NCBI GenBank assembly: GCA_014860175.1
Contig: JACZKF010000524.1
Location: 1-16,053 of the forward strand
Length of the DNA stretch: 16,053 nt
From: Desulfuromonadales bacterium
GTDB lineage: Bacteria > Desulfobacterota > Desulfuromonadia > Desulfuromonadales > JACZKF01
Reading direction: 5' to 3'
Below the pieces are notes generated by a model. That model saw only the letters and a program-made list of their open reading frames with translations, searched no databases and was not told the origin of the DNA. Made by a program: the position numbers and the translations under genes. Shown here one piece after another: positions 1-8,894 of the stretch (the first letter of the stretch is position 1; every line of letters starts with the position of its first letter).

Positions 1-676
1 GCCGATGATCCAGTGGGTGTACGAGCGCACCGCCCGTTCGGCGGCGGTCGACCGGGTGATCGTCGCCACCGATGACGCGCGAATCGCGGCGGCCGTCGAG
101 GCTTTCGGTGGCGAAGTGCAGCTGACCCGGGGCGATCATCCGACCGGCACCGATCGGCTGGCCGAGGTCGCCGGCCGTATCGATGCCGACCTGGTGGTCA
201 ATGTCCAGGGGGACGAGCCGTTGATCGACCCGCGGATGATCGACCTGGCAGTGGCCCCCCTGTGCGCCGATGCGACCATCCCGATGGGGACACTGCAGAC
301 GCCGCTGACCTCGGTGGAGGAGTTTCGTAACCCCAACGTAGTCAAAGTGGTCTCCGATCAGCACGGTTTCGCTCTCTACTTCTCCCGCGCCCCCATCCCT
401 CACCCACGTGATGATGCCGGTGATCTGGGCGGCCTTCTCGCCGACTCCCCGGTCTACAAGCATATCGGCCTCTATGTCTACCGCCGCGAGTTCCTCCTGG
501 CTTATCCGGGGCTGCCGGAGACGCCGCTGGAGCGGTTGGAGAAGCTGGAACAGCTGCGGGCTCTGGAGCACGGGTATCGGATCCGGGTAACGACCACGAC
601 TCTGACTTCCCAGGGGGTCGACACCCCGGAGGATCTGGACAAAGTGCGCACCCTCGCTCTTCTCGGCCCCGGGTGA
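1..676 (+). CDS. kdsB: 3-deoxy-manno-octulosonate cytidylyltransferase (CMP-Kdo synthetase), 5' partial
   Basis: KdsB activates Kdo with CTP to give CMP-Kdo and pyrophosphate, the cytoplasmic donor for lipid A-core assembly. The reading frame enters at base 2 (Pro-Met-Ile-Gln-Trp) with no start codon or ribosome site. Compared with the usual length of about 250 residues, roughly the first 25-30 are missing, including the N-terminal CTP-binding loop of this nucleotidyltransferase fold. Visible family motifs are VIVATDD near the new N-terminus, the GDHPTGTDRLAE segment, the VNVQGDEP metal/nucleotide motif, and the SRAPIPHPRD and HIGLYVYRREFL stretches. It ends with TGA at 674-676. About 90 bases separate it from pyrG, whose CTP product it uses. 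The ATG at base 5 is an internal methionine, not the start. Confidence 0.95.
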   Translation, partial: PMIQWVYERTARSAAVDRVIVATDDARIAAAVEAFGGEVQLTRGDHPTGTDRLAEVAGRIDADLVVNVQGDEPLIDPRMIDLAVAPLCADATIPMGTLQTPLTSVEEFRNPNVVKVVSDQHGFALYFSRAPIPHPRDDAGDLGGLLADSPVYKHIGLYVYRREFLLAYPGLPETPLERLEKLEQLRALEHGYRIRVTTTTLTSQGVDTPEDLDKVRTLALLGPG

Positions 677-765
677 ATTGGGGTTCCCTTTTCCCGGGCA
701 TGCATGTAGAATCCAGACTTTAATTTTGAAAGCAAGGTCATAGGTTTATGGAGGAAGGAGCACTC
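667..765 (+). promoter_or_regulatory. kdsB-pyrG spacer: weak promoter candidate and GC-rich fold
   Basis: The spacer holds a candidate -10 (TAGAAT, 707-712) with a poor -35 (TTCCCT, 684-689) at 17 bases. Just before it, two CCCGGG copies (668-673 and 693-698) can pair around a small GGGG/CCC hairpin and a TTTT run, which could act as a weak attenuator. Neither element is convincing. pyrG may simply be read from a kdsB transcript. The ribosome site GGAGGAAGGAG (750-760) is strong and lies 5 bases before the ATG at 766. Confidence 0.25.
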
Positions 766-2372
<1,607 letters not shown>

Positions 2373-2376
<4 letters not shown>

Positions 2377-3215
2377 CCCGTGAAGTCGCCGTCGGCAGCG
2401 CCGTCTTCGGCGGCGGCCGCCCCCTGGTTCTGATCGCCGGCCCCTGCGTGATCGAGGAAGAGGCGCTCACCTTGCGCATCGCCGAGCAGCTGCGGCGGGT
2501 CACCGGTGATCTGGGGATCGGCCTGGTGTTCAAGGCCTCCTTCGACAAGGCCAACCGGACCTCGGTCGACGCCTTTCGCGGCCAGGGGATAGCCGAGGGG
2601 CTGCGCATTCTGGCCCGGGTGAAGGCCGAATTCGGGCTGCCGGTCGTCTCCGACATCCACGACATCGCCCAGATCGCTCCGGCGGCCGAGGTTCTCGACA
2701 TTTTGCAGATTCCGGCCTTTCTCTCCCGCCAGACCGACCTGCTCATCGCCGCCGGCCGCAGCGGGCGGACGGTCAATGTGAAGAAGGGGCAGTTCCTCGC
2801 CCCCTGGGACATGCGCAACGCGGTGGGAAAGATCGAGGCGACCGGCAACTCGAACATCCTGCTGACCGAGCGCGGCGCCTCCTTCGGCTACAACAATCTG
2901 GTGGTCGACATGCGCTCCTTCCCGATCATGCGCGAGACCGGCTGCCCGGTGGTCTTCGACGCCACCCATTCGGTACAGCTACCCGGTGGCGCCGGCACCA
3001 GCTCCGGCGGTCAGCGGCAGTACGTCGGTGCTCTTTCCCGGGCGGCGGTCGCCGCCGGTATCGACGGGCTCTTCTGGGAGGTGCACGAAGACCCTGACCA
3101 GGCCCTGTGCGACGGCCCCAACTCCCTTTACCTCAAAGACGTCAAAGGGATGCTGGAGGAGGTTCTGGCCATCGACCGCATTGTTAAGAATAGAGGCGTG
3201 ATCTGTAATGAGTGA
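2373..3215 (+). CDS. kdsA: 3-deoxy-8-phosphooctulonate synthase (KDO-8-P synthase), metal-dependent type
   Basis: KdsA condenses phosphoenolpyruvate with arabinose-5-phosphate to give Kdo-8-phosphate, the committed Kdo step. The 280-residue (beta/alpha)8 protein carries VFKASFDKANRTS, QIPAFLSRQTDL and VNVKKGQF. Cys25 in IAGPC, together with His199, Glu236 and Asp247, matches the metal-ligand set of the Aquifex-type metal-dependent class. The E. coli metal-independent enzyme has Asn in place of this Cys. The start at 2373 overlaps the pyrG stop as ATGA, with GGGGAG 8 bases upstream. The last five residues and the stop codon lie inside the imperfect palindrome at 3196-3277, so the natural C-terminus has probably been replaced. 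The substrate arabinose-5-phosphate comes from the next gene, kdsD. Confidence 0.97.
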
Positions 3216-3277
3216 TGTGTGATGTGAAGCTTGCCTTCACTCGTCCCTTATCACTCGTCACTCATCACGTATTACGC
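3196..3277. repeat. Imperfect palindromic GTGATGAGTGA-type element at the kdsA 3' end
   Basis: Bases 3196-3224 and the reverse complement of 3249-3277 match at 22 of 29 positions by eye, both starting GCGT and continuing through GAGTGA. The apex is a perfect 6-bp stem, GTGAAG (3224-3229) and CTTCAC (3235-3240), around CTTGC. The right arm carries about 15 extra bases, so the long stem is asymmetric. The arms consist of short degenerate GTGATG/GTGACG units. No transposase and no U-tract are present, so neither a classical insertion sequence nor a canonical terminator fits. It is most likely a small dispersed intergenic element or a degraded palindrome that also forms an RNA hairpin between kdsA and kdsD. 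Confidence 0.6.
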
Positions 3278-3292
3278 TCTTGAGGTTTTCGC

Positions 3293-4255
3293 ATGATTGA
3301 AACAGCGAAGCGGGTTTTGAAGATCGAAGCCGAGGCCGTCCTCGCCTTGGCCGACCGGCTCGATGGCGCCTTTTCCCAAGCCGTGGAGATGATGCTCGCC
3401 TGCCCCGGGCGGGTGGTGATCACCGGCATGGGGAAGTCGGGGCTGATCTGCCAGAAGATTGCCGCCACCCTGGCCTCCACCGGCACCCCGGCCTTGTTCC
3501 TGCACCCGGCCGAGGGGATCCATGGCGATCTGGGGATGCTGATGAAGGGGGATGTCGTGATCGCCGTCTCCTATTCCGGCAGCACCGAGGAGATCGTCCG
3601 CATCCTGCCGGTGATCAAGCGGATGGGGATGCCGCTGATCGCCATGGCCGGCAACCCCAATAGCTCTTTGGCCCGCGCCGGCGACGTTTTCCTCGACATC
3701 TCGGTGAAAGAGGAGGCCTGCCCGCTGGGGCTGGCGCCGACCGCCAGCACTACCGTCACCCTGGCCCTGGGCGACGCCCTGGCGGTGGCTCTGCTCGAGC
3801 GGCGCGGCTTCCGGGAAGAGGATTTCGCCCTGTTCCATCCGGGCGGAGCCTTGGGCCGGCGGCTGCTGCTGCGGGTCGAAGATCTGATGCACAAGGGGGA
3901 CGATGTCCCGCTGGTCGCCGCCGACACCCAGCTGAAGGAGGCGCTGTTCGAGATCACCCGCAAACGGCTCGGGATTACCGGGGTCGTCGATAAGCGCGGC
4001 GATCTGCTCGGCGTCTTCACCGATGGCGACCTGCGCCGCTCCCTGGAACAAGGGTTCGATGTCCTCAACCGGCCGATCGGGGAGGTGATGACCCGCCACC
4101 CGAAACGGATCCTGAGCACCAGCCTGGCCGCCAAGGGGCTGCAGCAGATGGAAGAGTACAAGATCACCTCCCTGTTCGTCTTCGCCAACGACGAAGCCGG
4201 CGCTCCGGTCGGGATTCTCCACCTGCACGATCTGCTCAAGGCGGGGGTGGTCTGA
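3293..4255 (+). CDS. kdsD: Arabinose-5-phosphate isomerase (KdsD/KpsF family)
   Basis: This enzyme interconverts ribulose-5-phosphate and arabinose-5-phosphate, feeding KdsA. The 320-residue protein has an N-terminal sugar isomerase (SIS) domain, with GMGKSGLICQKIAATLASTGTP, the HPAEGIHGDLGML active-site stretch and SYSGSTEE for phosphosugar binding. Two C-terminal CBS domains follow from about residue 200 (MHKGDDVPLV..., then VMTRHPKRI...). This is the standard KdsD layout, close to E. coli KdsD at 328 residues. The ATG at 3293 has TGAGG 7 bases upstream, just beyond the palindromic element. The stop overlaps the kdsC start as TGATG, indicating translational coupling. CBS domains often bind nucleotides and may regulate activity; no ligand can be read from sequence alone. 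Confidence 0.96.
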   Translation: MIETAKRVLKIEAEAVLALADRLDGAFSQAVEMMLACPGRVVITGMGKSGLICQKIAATLASTGTPALFLHPAEGIHGDLGMLMKGDVVIAVSYSGSTEEIVRILPVIKRMGMPLIAMAGNPNSSLARAGDVFLDISVKEEACPLGLAPTASTTVTLALGDALAVALLERRGFREEDFALFHPGGALGRRLLLRVEDLMHKGDDVPLVAADTQLKEALFEITRKRLGITGVVDKRGDLLGVFTDGDLRRSLEQGFDVLNRPIGEVMTRHPKRILSTSLAAKGLQQMEEYKITSLFVFANDEAGAPVGILHLHDLLKAGVV

Positions 4256-4773
4256 TGCAGCAGCGTCTGCAGAATCTGCGGCTCTTTCTCTTCGATGTCG
4301 ATGGGGTGTTGACCGACGGCCGGATCATCTTCGACAACCATGGGGTCGAGACCAAGGCTTTTGACGTGCGCGACGGCCATGGGATGAAGATGCTGCAGCG
4401 CTCCGGCGTGCGCCTCGGCATCATCACCGGGCGGCAGTCGGAAGTGACCCGCATCCGGGCCCATGAACTCGGCATCGACCTGATCTACCAGGGGGCCAAG
4501 GACAAGCTGATCCCCTACCGGGAGATATTGCGGGAGTTGAATCTCACCGATGCCCAGGTCGGGTACATGGGGGACGATCTGGTCGATCTGCCGATCTTGC
4601 GCCGGGTCGGCTTTTCCGCCACCGTGGCTGATGCCATCGAAGAGGTCAAACCGCACGTGCACTATGTCACCCGCAGCCCCGGCGGCCGGGGGGCGGTGCG
4701 CGAGGTCTGCGATCTGCTGCTGCGGGGCAATGGTAGTTGGGAAGCGGTAACTGCGCGGTATTTCGGCGGATGA
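4255..4773 (+). CDS. kdsC: 3-deoxy-D-manno-octulosonate 8-phosphate phosphatase
   Basis: KdsC removes the phosphate from Kdo-8-phosphate to give free Kdo for KdsB. The 172-residue protein is a compact HAD phosphatase without a cap domain, typical of the tetrameric KdsC family. Motif I is FLFDVDGVLTDG with nucleophile Asp14 and acid/base Asp16. Motif II is TGR (58-60), Lys84 in GAKDK is the likely motif III lysine, and motif IV is GDD (106-108). The ATG at 4255 shares one base with the kdsD stop, with a G-rich stretch (4243-4250) as a possible ribosome site inside kdsD. The Kdo synthesis genes end here; a promoter follows in the gap before lptC. Confidence 0.96.
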   Translation: MQQRLQNLRLFLFDVDGVLTDGRIIFDNHGVETKAFDVRDGHGMKMLQRSGVRLGIITGRQSEVTRIRAHELGIDLIYQGAKDKLIPYREILRELNLTDAQVGYMGDDLVDLPILRRVGFSATVADAIEEVKPHVHYVTRSPGGRGAVREVCDLLLRGNGSWEAVTARYFGG

Positions 4774-4813
4774 GTTGCCTTTCAAATCCCGTGCCAACTG
4801 CCCTGGTTTCACC

Positions 4814-4842
4814 TTTACACCCTTTTTGCCGGGTGCTATACT
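4814..4842 (+). promoter_or_regulatory. Strong sigma70-type promoter for lptC (near-leaderless)
   Basis: TTTACA (4814-4819), a 17-base spacer and TATACT (4837-4842), each five of six to consensus, form a near-consensus promoter. TG at 4834-4835 gives an extended -10. The predicted start of transcription is about A4849, only 4 bases before the lptC ATG at 4853. No Shine-Dalgarno sequence precedes that ATG. The promoter would let lptC and downstream genes be expressed independently of the Kdo genes. Confidence 0.75.
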
Positions 4843-4852
4843 GACCGCACTT

Positions 4853-5431
4853 ATGCGTCGGAAACTTCCTGCGCGGCATCTGCTGATCGCCGCCATCCTG
4901 ATTCTATCGGCGGCTCTGGCGGTGGTCGTGGCCCGCAACTATCGGGGGCCTTCTCCCGAGGAGATGATCGCCGCGCTGCCGAGCAATATCGATCTCTCCC
5001 TCCAGGAAATCAGCTATACGGAGACCCGGGACGGGGTCCGGCGCTGGACTCTGGATGCCGATTCGGCGGCGCACAGCGCCGGCGACGGAATCACCCGCAT
5101 TGAGAACATCCACATGCGCTTCTACGATCTGGATGGCCTGGGCGACCTGACTGTGACCGCTCGCGAAGGGGAATTCTGGATTGATGATCGGGAAGTGGAA
5201 GTCCGCGGAGATGTCGTGGTGACCAGCCCGCGGGGGTATGAACTCTATACCGACCGGCTACGCTATCGGGAGGCCGAACGTCTGGCCACCACGGAGTCAC
5301 CGGTGCGGATGGTATCGACGACCATGGAAGTGACCGGCACCGGCATGCGCCTCGATCTGCGCGATCAGACGGTCAGCCTTTTGTCGCAGGTCAGAGCCCA
5401 CATTGCGCAAATGGGGAGAGGGCCGGGATGA
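4853..5431 (+). CDS. lptC: LPS export system protein LptC
   Basis: LptC is the bitopic inner-membrane protein that takes LPS from the LptB2FG transporter and passes it to periplasmic LptA. From the ATG at 4853 it is 192 residues, the usual size. A positively charged start (MRRKLPARH) and a single hydrophobic segment at about residues 9-27 are followed by a periplasmic LptC/OstA-like beta-jellyroll with short repeated strands (ENIHMRFYD, GEFWIDDREVEVRGDVVV). An in-frame TTG at 4775 would add 26 residues, but the extension does not look like the family and overlaps the promoter at 4814-4842, so 4853 is preferred. The 3' end overlaps lptA as ATGA. Sequence identity in this family is low; context makes the call secure. 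Confidence 0.9.
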   Translation: MRRKLPARHLLIAAILILSAALAVVVARNYRGPSPEEMIAALPSNIDLSLQEISYTETRDGVRRWTLDADSAAHSAGDGITRIENIHMRFYDLDGLGDLTVTAREGEFWIDDREVEVRGDVVVTSPRGYELYTDRLRYREAERLATTESPVRMVSTTMEVTGTGMRLDLRDQTVSLLSQVRAHIAQMGRGPG

Positions 5432-5916
5432 AGCTGGCAAGTGCACTGCTGTTCCTTGGGATGCTGATTGTCTCTTCTGTTCTGGCGGCCGAGAAACCGG
5501 CCTTGCCGCGCCAGGAAGGGCCGATCGACATCACCTCCGATCGACTGGAGGCCGATGACGCCGCCAAGACGGTGCGTTTTCTCGGCCAGGTGGTCGCCCG
5601 CCAAGGTGATGTGACGCTGACCGCCCAGGAAATGGTGATTTTTTTACCTCCACAAGGGGAGGAGATCGACCGCATCGAAGCCTTCGGCGACGTGCGCATC
5701 GTCCAGGGAGAGCGGGTGGCGACCGGGCAAAAGGCCCTGTACCTCAACCGCCAGGGGGAGATCCACCTCACCGGTTCGCCCAAGGTCCATCAGGGGCGCG
5801 ATCTGATTGCCGGCGAAGAGATCATCGTCTACCTCAATGAGGAGCGAAGCGTCGTCAAGGGGGGGGCGGAGTCGCGGGTCAAGGCGATTTTCCATCCCCA
5901 AGAGAAGCAGCCTTGA
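5428..5916 (+). CDS. lptA: LPS transport periplasmic protein LptA
   Basis: LptA subunits form the periplasmic bridge that carries LPS from LptC to the outer-membrane LptDE complex. The 162-residue product has a Sec signal peptide (Met-Lys, hydrophobic core to about residue 17, SSVLA|AEKP cleavage near residue 20). An OstA/LptA domain follows, with the family opening PIDITSDRLEADDAAKTVRFLGQVVARQGD and successive beta-strand repeats (FGDVRIVQGE, ASGQK-like VATGQKALYLN, LTGSPKVHQGRD). The ATG at 5428 has GGGGAGAG 7 bases upstream and overlaps the lptC stop. It ends in a TTGA overlap with lptB, keeping lptC, lptA and lptB coupled. Confidence 0.94.
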   Translation: MKLASALLFLGMLIVSSVLAAEKPALPRQEGPIDITSDRLEADDAAKTVRFLGQVVARQGDVTLTAQEMVIFLPPQGEEIDRIEAFGDVRIVQGERVATGQKALYLNRQGEIHLTGSPKVHQGRDLIAGEEIIVYLNEERSVVKGGAESRVKAIFHPQEKQP

Positions 5917-6638
5917 ACCGGCGCTTGAGCGCCCGCGGGCTCTGCAAGGGGTATCGCGGCCGCCAGGTGGTGCGGGGGGTCGATCTGGAGGTCGCTTCCG
6001 GGGAGGTCATCGGCCTGCTCGGCCCTAACGGCGCCGGCAAAACCACCTCTTTTTACATGGTCGTCGGGCTGGTGCGACCCGATCAGGGGAAAGTCCTGCT
6101 CGACGATTTCGATCTGACCGGCCTCCCCATGTACCAGCGAGCCCGGGCCGGGATCTCTTACCTGCCGCAGGAACCGTCGGTGTTTCGCAAGTTGACGGTG
6201 GAAGAGAACCTGCTGGCCATTCTCGAGGGTTTGCCGCTGACCGCGGCGGAACGGCACGCCCGCAAAGATCATCTGCTGGAGGAGTTTCGCCTGACCCATG
6301 TCGCCCGCTCCCCCGGCTTCGCCCTCTCCGGCGGCGAGCGACGGCGCACCGAGATTGCCCGGGCTCTGGTCATCGAGCCGGCGTTTATCCTGCTGGATGA
6401 ACCGTTCGCCGGCATCGACCCGATCGCAGTCTCTGACATTCAGAACATTATTCGCCAACTGCGAAGCCGGGGGATCGGGATCTTGATCTCCGACCACAAT
6501 GTCCGTGAAACTCTGGTGGTCTGTGACAAAGCTTACATCCTGAACGAGGGTGAAATCCTCGAGTATGGGGAACCGGCCCATATCGCTGCCAGCCCTCGGG
6601 CGCGAGAGATCTATCTGGGGGAGACATTCCGTTTGTAA
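5913..6638 (+). CDS. lptB: LPS export ABC transporter ATP-binding protein LptB
   Basis: LptB is the cytoplasmic ATPase dimer that powers LPS extraction from the inner membrane with LptF and LptG, which are not in this window. The 241 residues equal the E. coli length. Motifs in order: Walker A GPNGAGKT (37-44), Q-loop Gln86 in YLPQE, the LptB-typical SVFRKLTVEENL, signature LSGGE (138-142), Walker B ILLDEPF with Glu163, and switch His195 in SDHN. Translation most likely starts at TTG 5913, overlapping the lptA stop as TTGA. The ribosome site is weak (AGAGAAG), suggesting coupling to lptA. A 75-base gap leads to rpoN, with no obvious promoter or terminator in it. Confidence 0.97.
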   Translation: MNRRLSARGLCKGYRGRQVVRGVDLEVASGEVIGLLGPNGAGKTTSFYMVVGLVRPDQGKVLLDDFDLTGLPMYQRARAGISYLPQEPSVFRKLTVEENLLAILEGLPLTAAERHARKDHLLEEFRLTHVARSPGFALSGGERRRTEIARALVIEPAFILLDEPFAGIDPIAVSDIQNIIRQLRSRGIGILISDHNVRETLVVCDKAYILNEGEILEYGEPAHIAASPRAREIYLGETFRL

Positions 6639-6713
6639 ACGCTCATTGGCCAGATCCGGACATCACGCCGGAGCAATGAAGCCAGTGACCCAAGGACCGA
6701 CAAAGAAATCGCT

Positions 6714-8168
6714 ATGGCATTAGAGATCCGGCAGCAACTGAAGCTCAGCCAGCAACTGGTGATGACGCCGCAACTGCAGCAGGCCATCAAGCTGCTGCAA
6801 CTCTCCCGCATGGAGCTGGTCGACGTCATCCGGCAGGAGCTGGAAGAAAACCCGATCCTTGAAGAAGGCTCCGAAGCCCCGGATGAGCGAGAAGTCCAGG
6901 AGGCAGCGGCCAACCAGGAAGAGGAGATCCCCCCGGCGCCTGCCGAGGAGGTAGCGGAGGTCAAAGGCGACAGCGAAGGGCTGGCCGATATCGACTGGCA
7001 GACCTACCTGGAAGGGTACAACCTCGGCAGCACCACGGCCGATACCTACGAGGAAGACGACGACCGGCCGTCGTATGAAAACCTCATTACCCGCAAGGGG
7101 ACGCTGACCGACCATCTGCTGTGGCAGCTCAACCTTTCGCGCAGCGATGACCGGCACCGGCGGGTCGCCGCCGAGATCATCGGCAACATCGATGAGGACG
7201 GCTACCTGCAGGCCAATCTGGAGGAGATCGCCAGTGCTACCGGCGCCCCCCTCGAGCTGGTGGCCGAGGCGCTGGCCATGGTCCAGGAATTCGACCCCCC
7301 CGGAGTCGCCTCGCGCAGCTTGCAGGAGTGTCTGCGTCGACAGGTGCAGCAACTGGAGATGGAAGGGACGCTGGTCGACCTCATCCTGCGCGACCATCTG
7401 AGCGACCTGGAGACCCGGCGCTACCAGGCGATCGCCAAGGCGCAGAATGTCTGCCTCGACGAGGTTTTGGTAGCCGCCAAATTCATTGCCAGCCTCGATC
7501 CGCGCCCCGGCCGCCCCTATAGCCAGGAGGAGGTCCATTACATCATCCCCGACATCTTCGTCTACAAAGTCGGCGATGAGTACATGGTGGTGCTCAATGA
7601 CGAGGGGCTGCCCAATCTGCGGATCAACTCTTTTTACCGCAACGCCCTGGCCGGCACCGCCAACATCGACGCCAAGGCCGGCGAGTATATCCAGGAGAAA
7701 CTGCGCGGGGCGGTCTGGCTGATCAAGAGCATTCATCAGCGCCAGCGCACCATCTACCGGGTCACCAAAAGCATCGTCAAATTCCAGCGGGAATTTTTCG
7801 ACCGGGGGATCGAATACCTGCGCCCCCTGGTGCTGCGGGATGTGGCCGAAGACATCGAAATGCACGAGTCGACCATCAGTCGGGTGACCACCAACAAGTA
7901 CGTGCAGACCCCCCAGGGGCTGTTCGAGTTGAAGTTTTTCTTCAACAGCGGGATCAACACCACCGAAGGTGACTCTCTGGCTTCCCAGAGCGTCAAGAGC
8001 AAGATCCGTGAGATCATTGCCGGTGAAAATGCGAAGAAGCCGTTCTCCGACCAGAAAATCGTCGAAATTCTCCGCCAGCACGGGATCGACATCGCCCGGC
8101 GCACGGTCACCAAATACCGGGAGATGCTCAACATCGGCTCGTCGACCGAACGAAAGCGGTTCTTCTGA
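6714..8168 (+). CDS. rpoN: RNA polymerase sigma-54 factor
   Basis: Sigma54 directs RNA polymerase to -24/-12 promoters that need AAA+ activators. The 484-residue protein (E. coli 477) has the glutamine-rich activator-interacting region I (QQLKLSQQLVMTPQLQQ, residues about 5-25, then ELEENPILEE). An acidic linker region II (about 45-115) follows, then the core-binding domain, a helix-turn-helix part (IEMHESTISRVTTNKYVQTPQG) and the C-terminal RpoN box ARRTVTKYRE (461-470) that contacts the -24 element. All regions are intact. The ATG at 6714 is placed where region I normally begins, but its Shine-Dalgarno is poor. It is probably co-transcribed with lptB. Its neighbours hpf and ptsN are the same as in most proteobacteria. 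Confidence 0.98.
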   Translation: MALEIRQQLKLSQQLVMTPQLQQAIKLLQLSRMELVDVIRQELEENPILEEGSEAPDEREVQEAAANQEEEIPPAPAEEVAEVKGDSEGLADIDWQTYLEGYNLGSTTADTYEEDDDRPSYENLITRKGTLTDHLLWQLNLSRSDDRHRRVAAEIIGNIDEDGYLQANLEEIASATGAPLELVAEALAMVQEFDPPGVASRSLQECLRRQVQQLEMEGTLVDLILRDHLSDLETRRYQAIAKAQNVCLDEVLVAAKFIASLDPRPGRPYSQEEVHYIIPDIFVYKVGDEYMVVLNDEGLPNLRINSFYRNALAGTANIDAKAGEYIQEKLRGAVWLIKSIHQRQRTIYRVTKSIVKFQREFFDRGIEYLRPLVLRDVAEDIEMHESTISRVTTNKYVQTPQGLFELKFFFNSGINTTEGDSLASQSVKSKIREIIAGENAKKPFSDQKIVEILRQHGIDIARRTVTKYREMLNIGSSTERKRFF

Positions 8169-8188
8169 GCCGCCGATAACGCGGCGGC
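8169..8188 (+). other. GC-rich hairpin after rpoN
   Basis: GCCGCCG (8169-8175) and CGGCGGC (8182-8188) form a perfect 7-bp stem with loop ATAACG, starting directly after the rpoN stop. No run of T follows, so it is not a canonical intrinsic terminator. It may protect the 3' end or pause polymerase. Confidence 0.45.
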
Positions 8189-8189
8189 A

Positions 8190-8218
8190 TTGGCCAACAG
8201 TGCCGGAACCGCTATAAT
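8190..8218 (+). promoter_or_regulatory. Sigma70-type promoter for hpf
   Basis: TTGGCC (8190-8195), a 17-base spacer and a perfect TATAAT (8213-8218) lie between the rpoN hairpin and hpf. Transcription should start near 8225, giving a leader of about 43 bases. The ribosome site AGGAGG (8258-8263) lies 4 bases before the ATG at 8268. The GG and GC pairs here are 8 bases apart rather than 10, so it is not a sigma54 site. Confidence 0.65.
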
Positions 8219-8267
8219 TTTATTCAGAAGTCCGTCACAGCGGCGAGTTTACATTACAGGAGGATCT

Positions 8268-8813
8268 ATGCAGATAGCCGTCACATTCCGACACATGGAA
8301 GCGAGTGATCCGGTTCGGGCCTACGTGGAAGAGAAGCTTGGCAGGGTCAAGAAGTATATCGATGAGCCGATCGAGGTTCAGGTCTCCCTGTCGGTGGAAA
8401 AAAAGATCCGCCACAATGCCGACGTGACCATCACGGCCAAGGGGATCACGATCAAGGGGTCGGAAGAGACCAATGACATGTATGCGGCCATCGACGCGGT
8501 GGTCGACAAAATCGAACGCCAGCTCAAACGCTACAAGGAAAAGCTCAAGGCACACAAGCCTTCGGCCGGCCGGGAGCGACGGTTGGAGAAGAGCGTGGTG
8601 GCGGCGGAGAGTCTGGAGACCGGGGCCGCGCCGGTGGTCATCCGCAGCAGCAGTTTCGATGTCAAGCCGATGTCGGTGGAAGAGGCGGTCATGCAGATGG
8701 ATCTGCTGAACAAGGATTTCCTGGTCTTTACCGATGATCGCACCGAAGAGATCAACGTGGTCTATCGGCGCAAAGATGGCAATTACGGCCTGATCGTCCC
8801 CCAGGCCAAGTAA
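8268..8813 (+). CDS. hpf: Ribosome hibernation-promoting factor, long form (HPF/RaiA family)
   Basis: HPF binds the 30S decoding region and silences ribosomes in slow growth. The 181-residue protein is the long form. The N-terminal S30AE domain (about 1-100, MQIAVTFRHMEASDPVRAYVEEKL through IERQLKRYKEKLK) is followed by a linker. The C-terminal dimerisation domain (about 122-181) contains FDVKPMSVEEAVMQMDLL, FLVFTDD and NVVYRRKDGNYGLI. Long HPF can pair two ribosomes into 100S particles by itself, unlike the short E. coli HPF, which works with RMF. The start at 8268 follows a strong AGGAGG and matches family N-termini. It has its own promoter upstream and a terminator downstream, so it is probably controlled separately from the PTS genes. 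Confidence 0.96.
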   Translation: MQIAVTFRHMEASDPVRAYVEEKLGRVKKYIDEPIEVQVSLSVEKKIRHNADVTITAKGITIKGSEETNDMYAAIDAVVDKIERQLKRYKEKLKAHKPSAGRERRLEKSVVAAESLETGAAPVVIRSSSFDVKPMSVEEAVMQMDLLNKDFLVFTDDRTEEINVVYRRKDGNYGLIVPQAK

Positions 8814-8827
8814 GGGTGCGTTGTGGC

Positions 8828-8868
8828 GGGGGGAGAGGCGACAGCCTCCCCCCCCGTTTGCATTTTTT
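8828..8868 (+). terminator. Rho-independent terminator of hpf
   Basis: GGGGGG (8828-8833) plus GAGGC (8835-8839) pairs with GCCTC (8844-8848) plus CCCCCC (8849-8854), with one bulged A and the loop GACA. A T-rich tail ends in TTTTTT (8863-8868). This is the clearest intrinsic terminator in the window and splits the rpoN-hpf part from the PTS part. Confidence 0.85.
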
Positions 8869-8894
8869 CCGCTCAGGTGTGCAAATAACCAGCT

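Noticed and set aside
3216..3292. kdsA-kdsD palindrome as an intrinsic terminator
   Set aside because: No T-run follows the stem and the bases after it are mixed, so termination is not supported; it is listed as a repeat instead.
4775..4852. TTG-initiated N-terminal extension of lptC
   Set aside because: It would give 26 extra residues unlike the family, placed over a strong promoter; the ATG at 4853 gives the usual 192-residue protein with the membrane segment at the N-terminus.
6639..6713. Promoter or small RNA in the lptB-rpoN gap
   Set aside because: A TTGGCC is present but no -10 lies at 16-18 bases and no stable hairpin is evident.
8190..8205. Possible sigma54 (-24/-12) site before hpf
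   Set aside because: The GG (8192-8193) and GC (8202-8203) pairs are 8 bases apart; the functional spacing is 10. A sigma70 promoter explains the region better.
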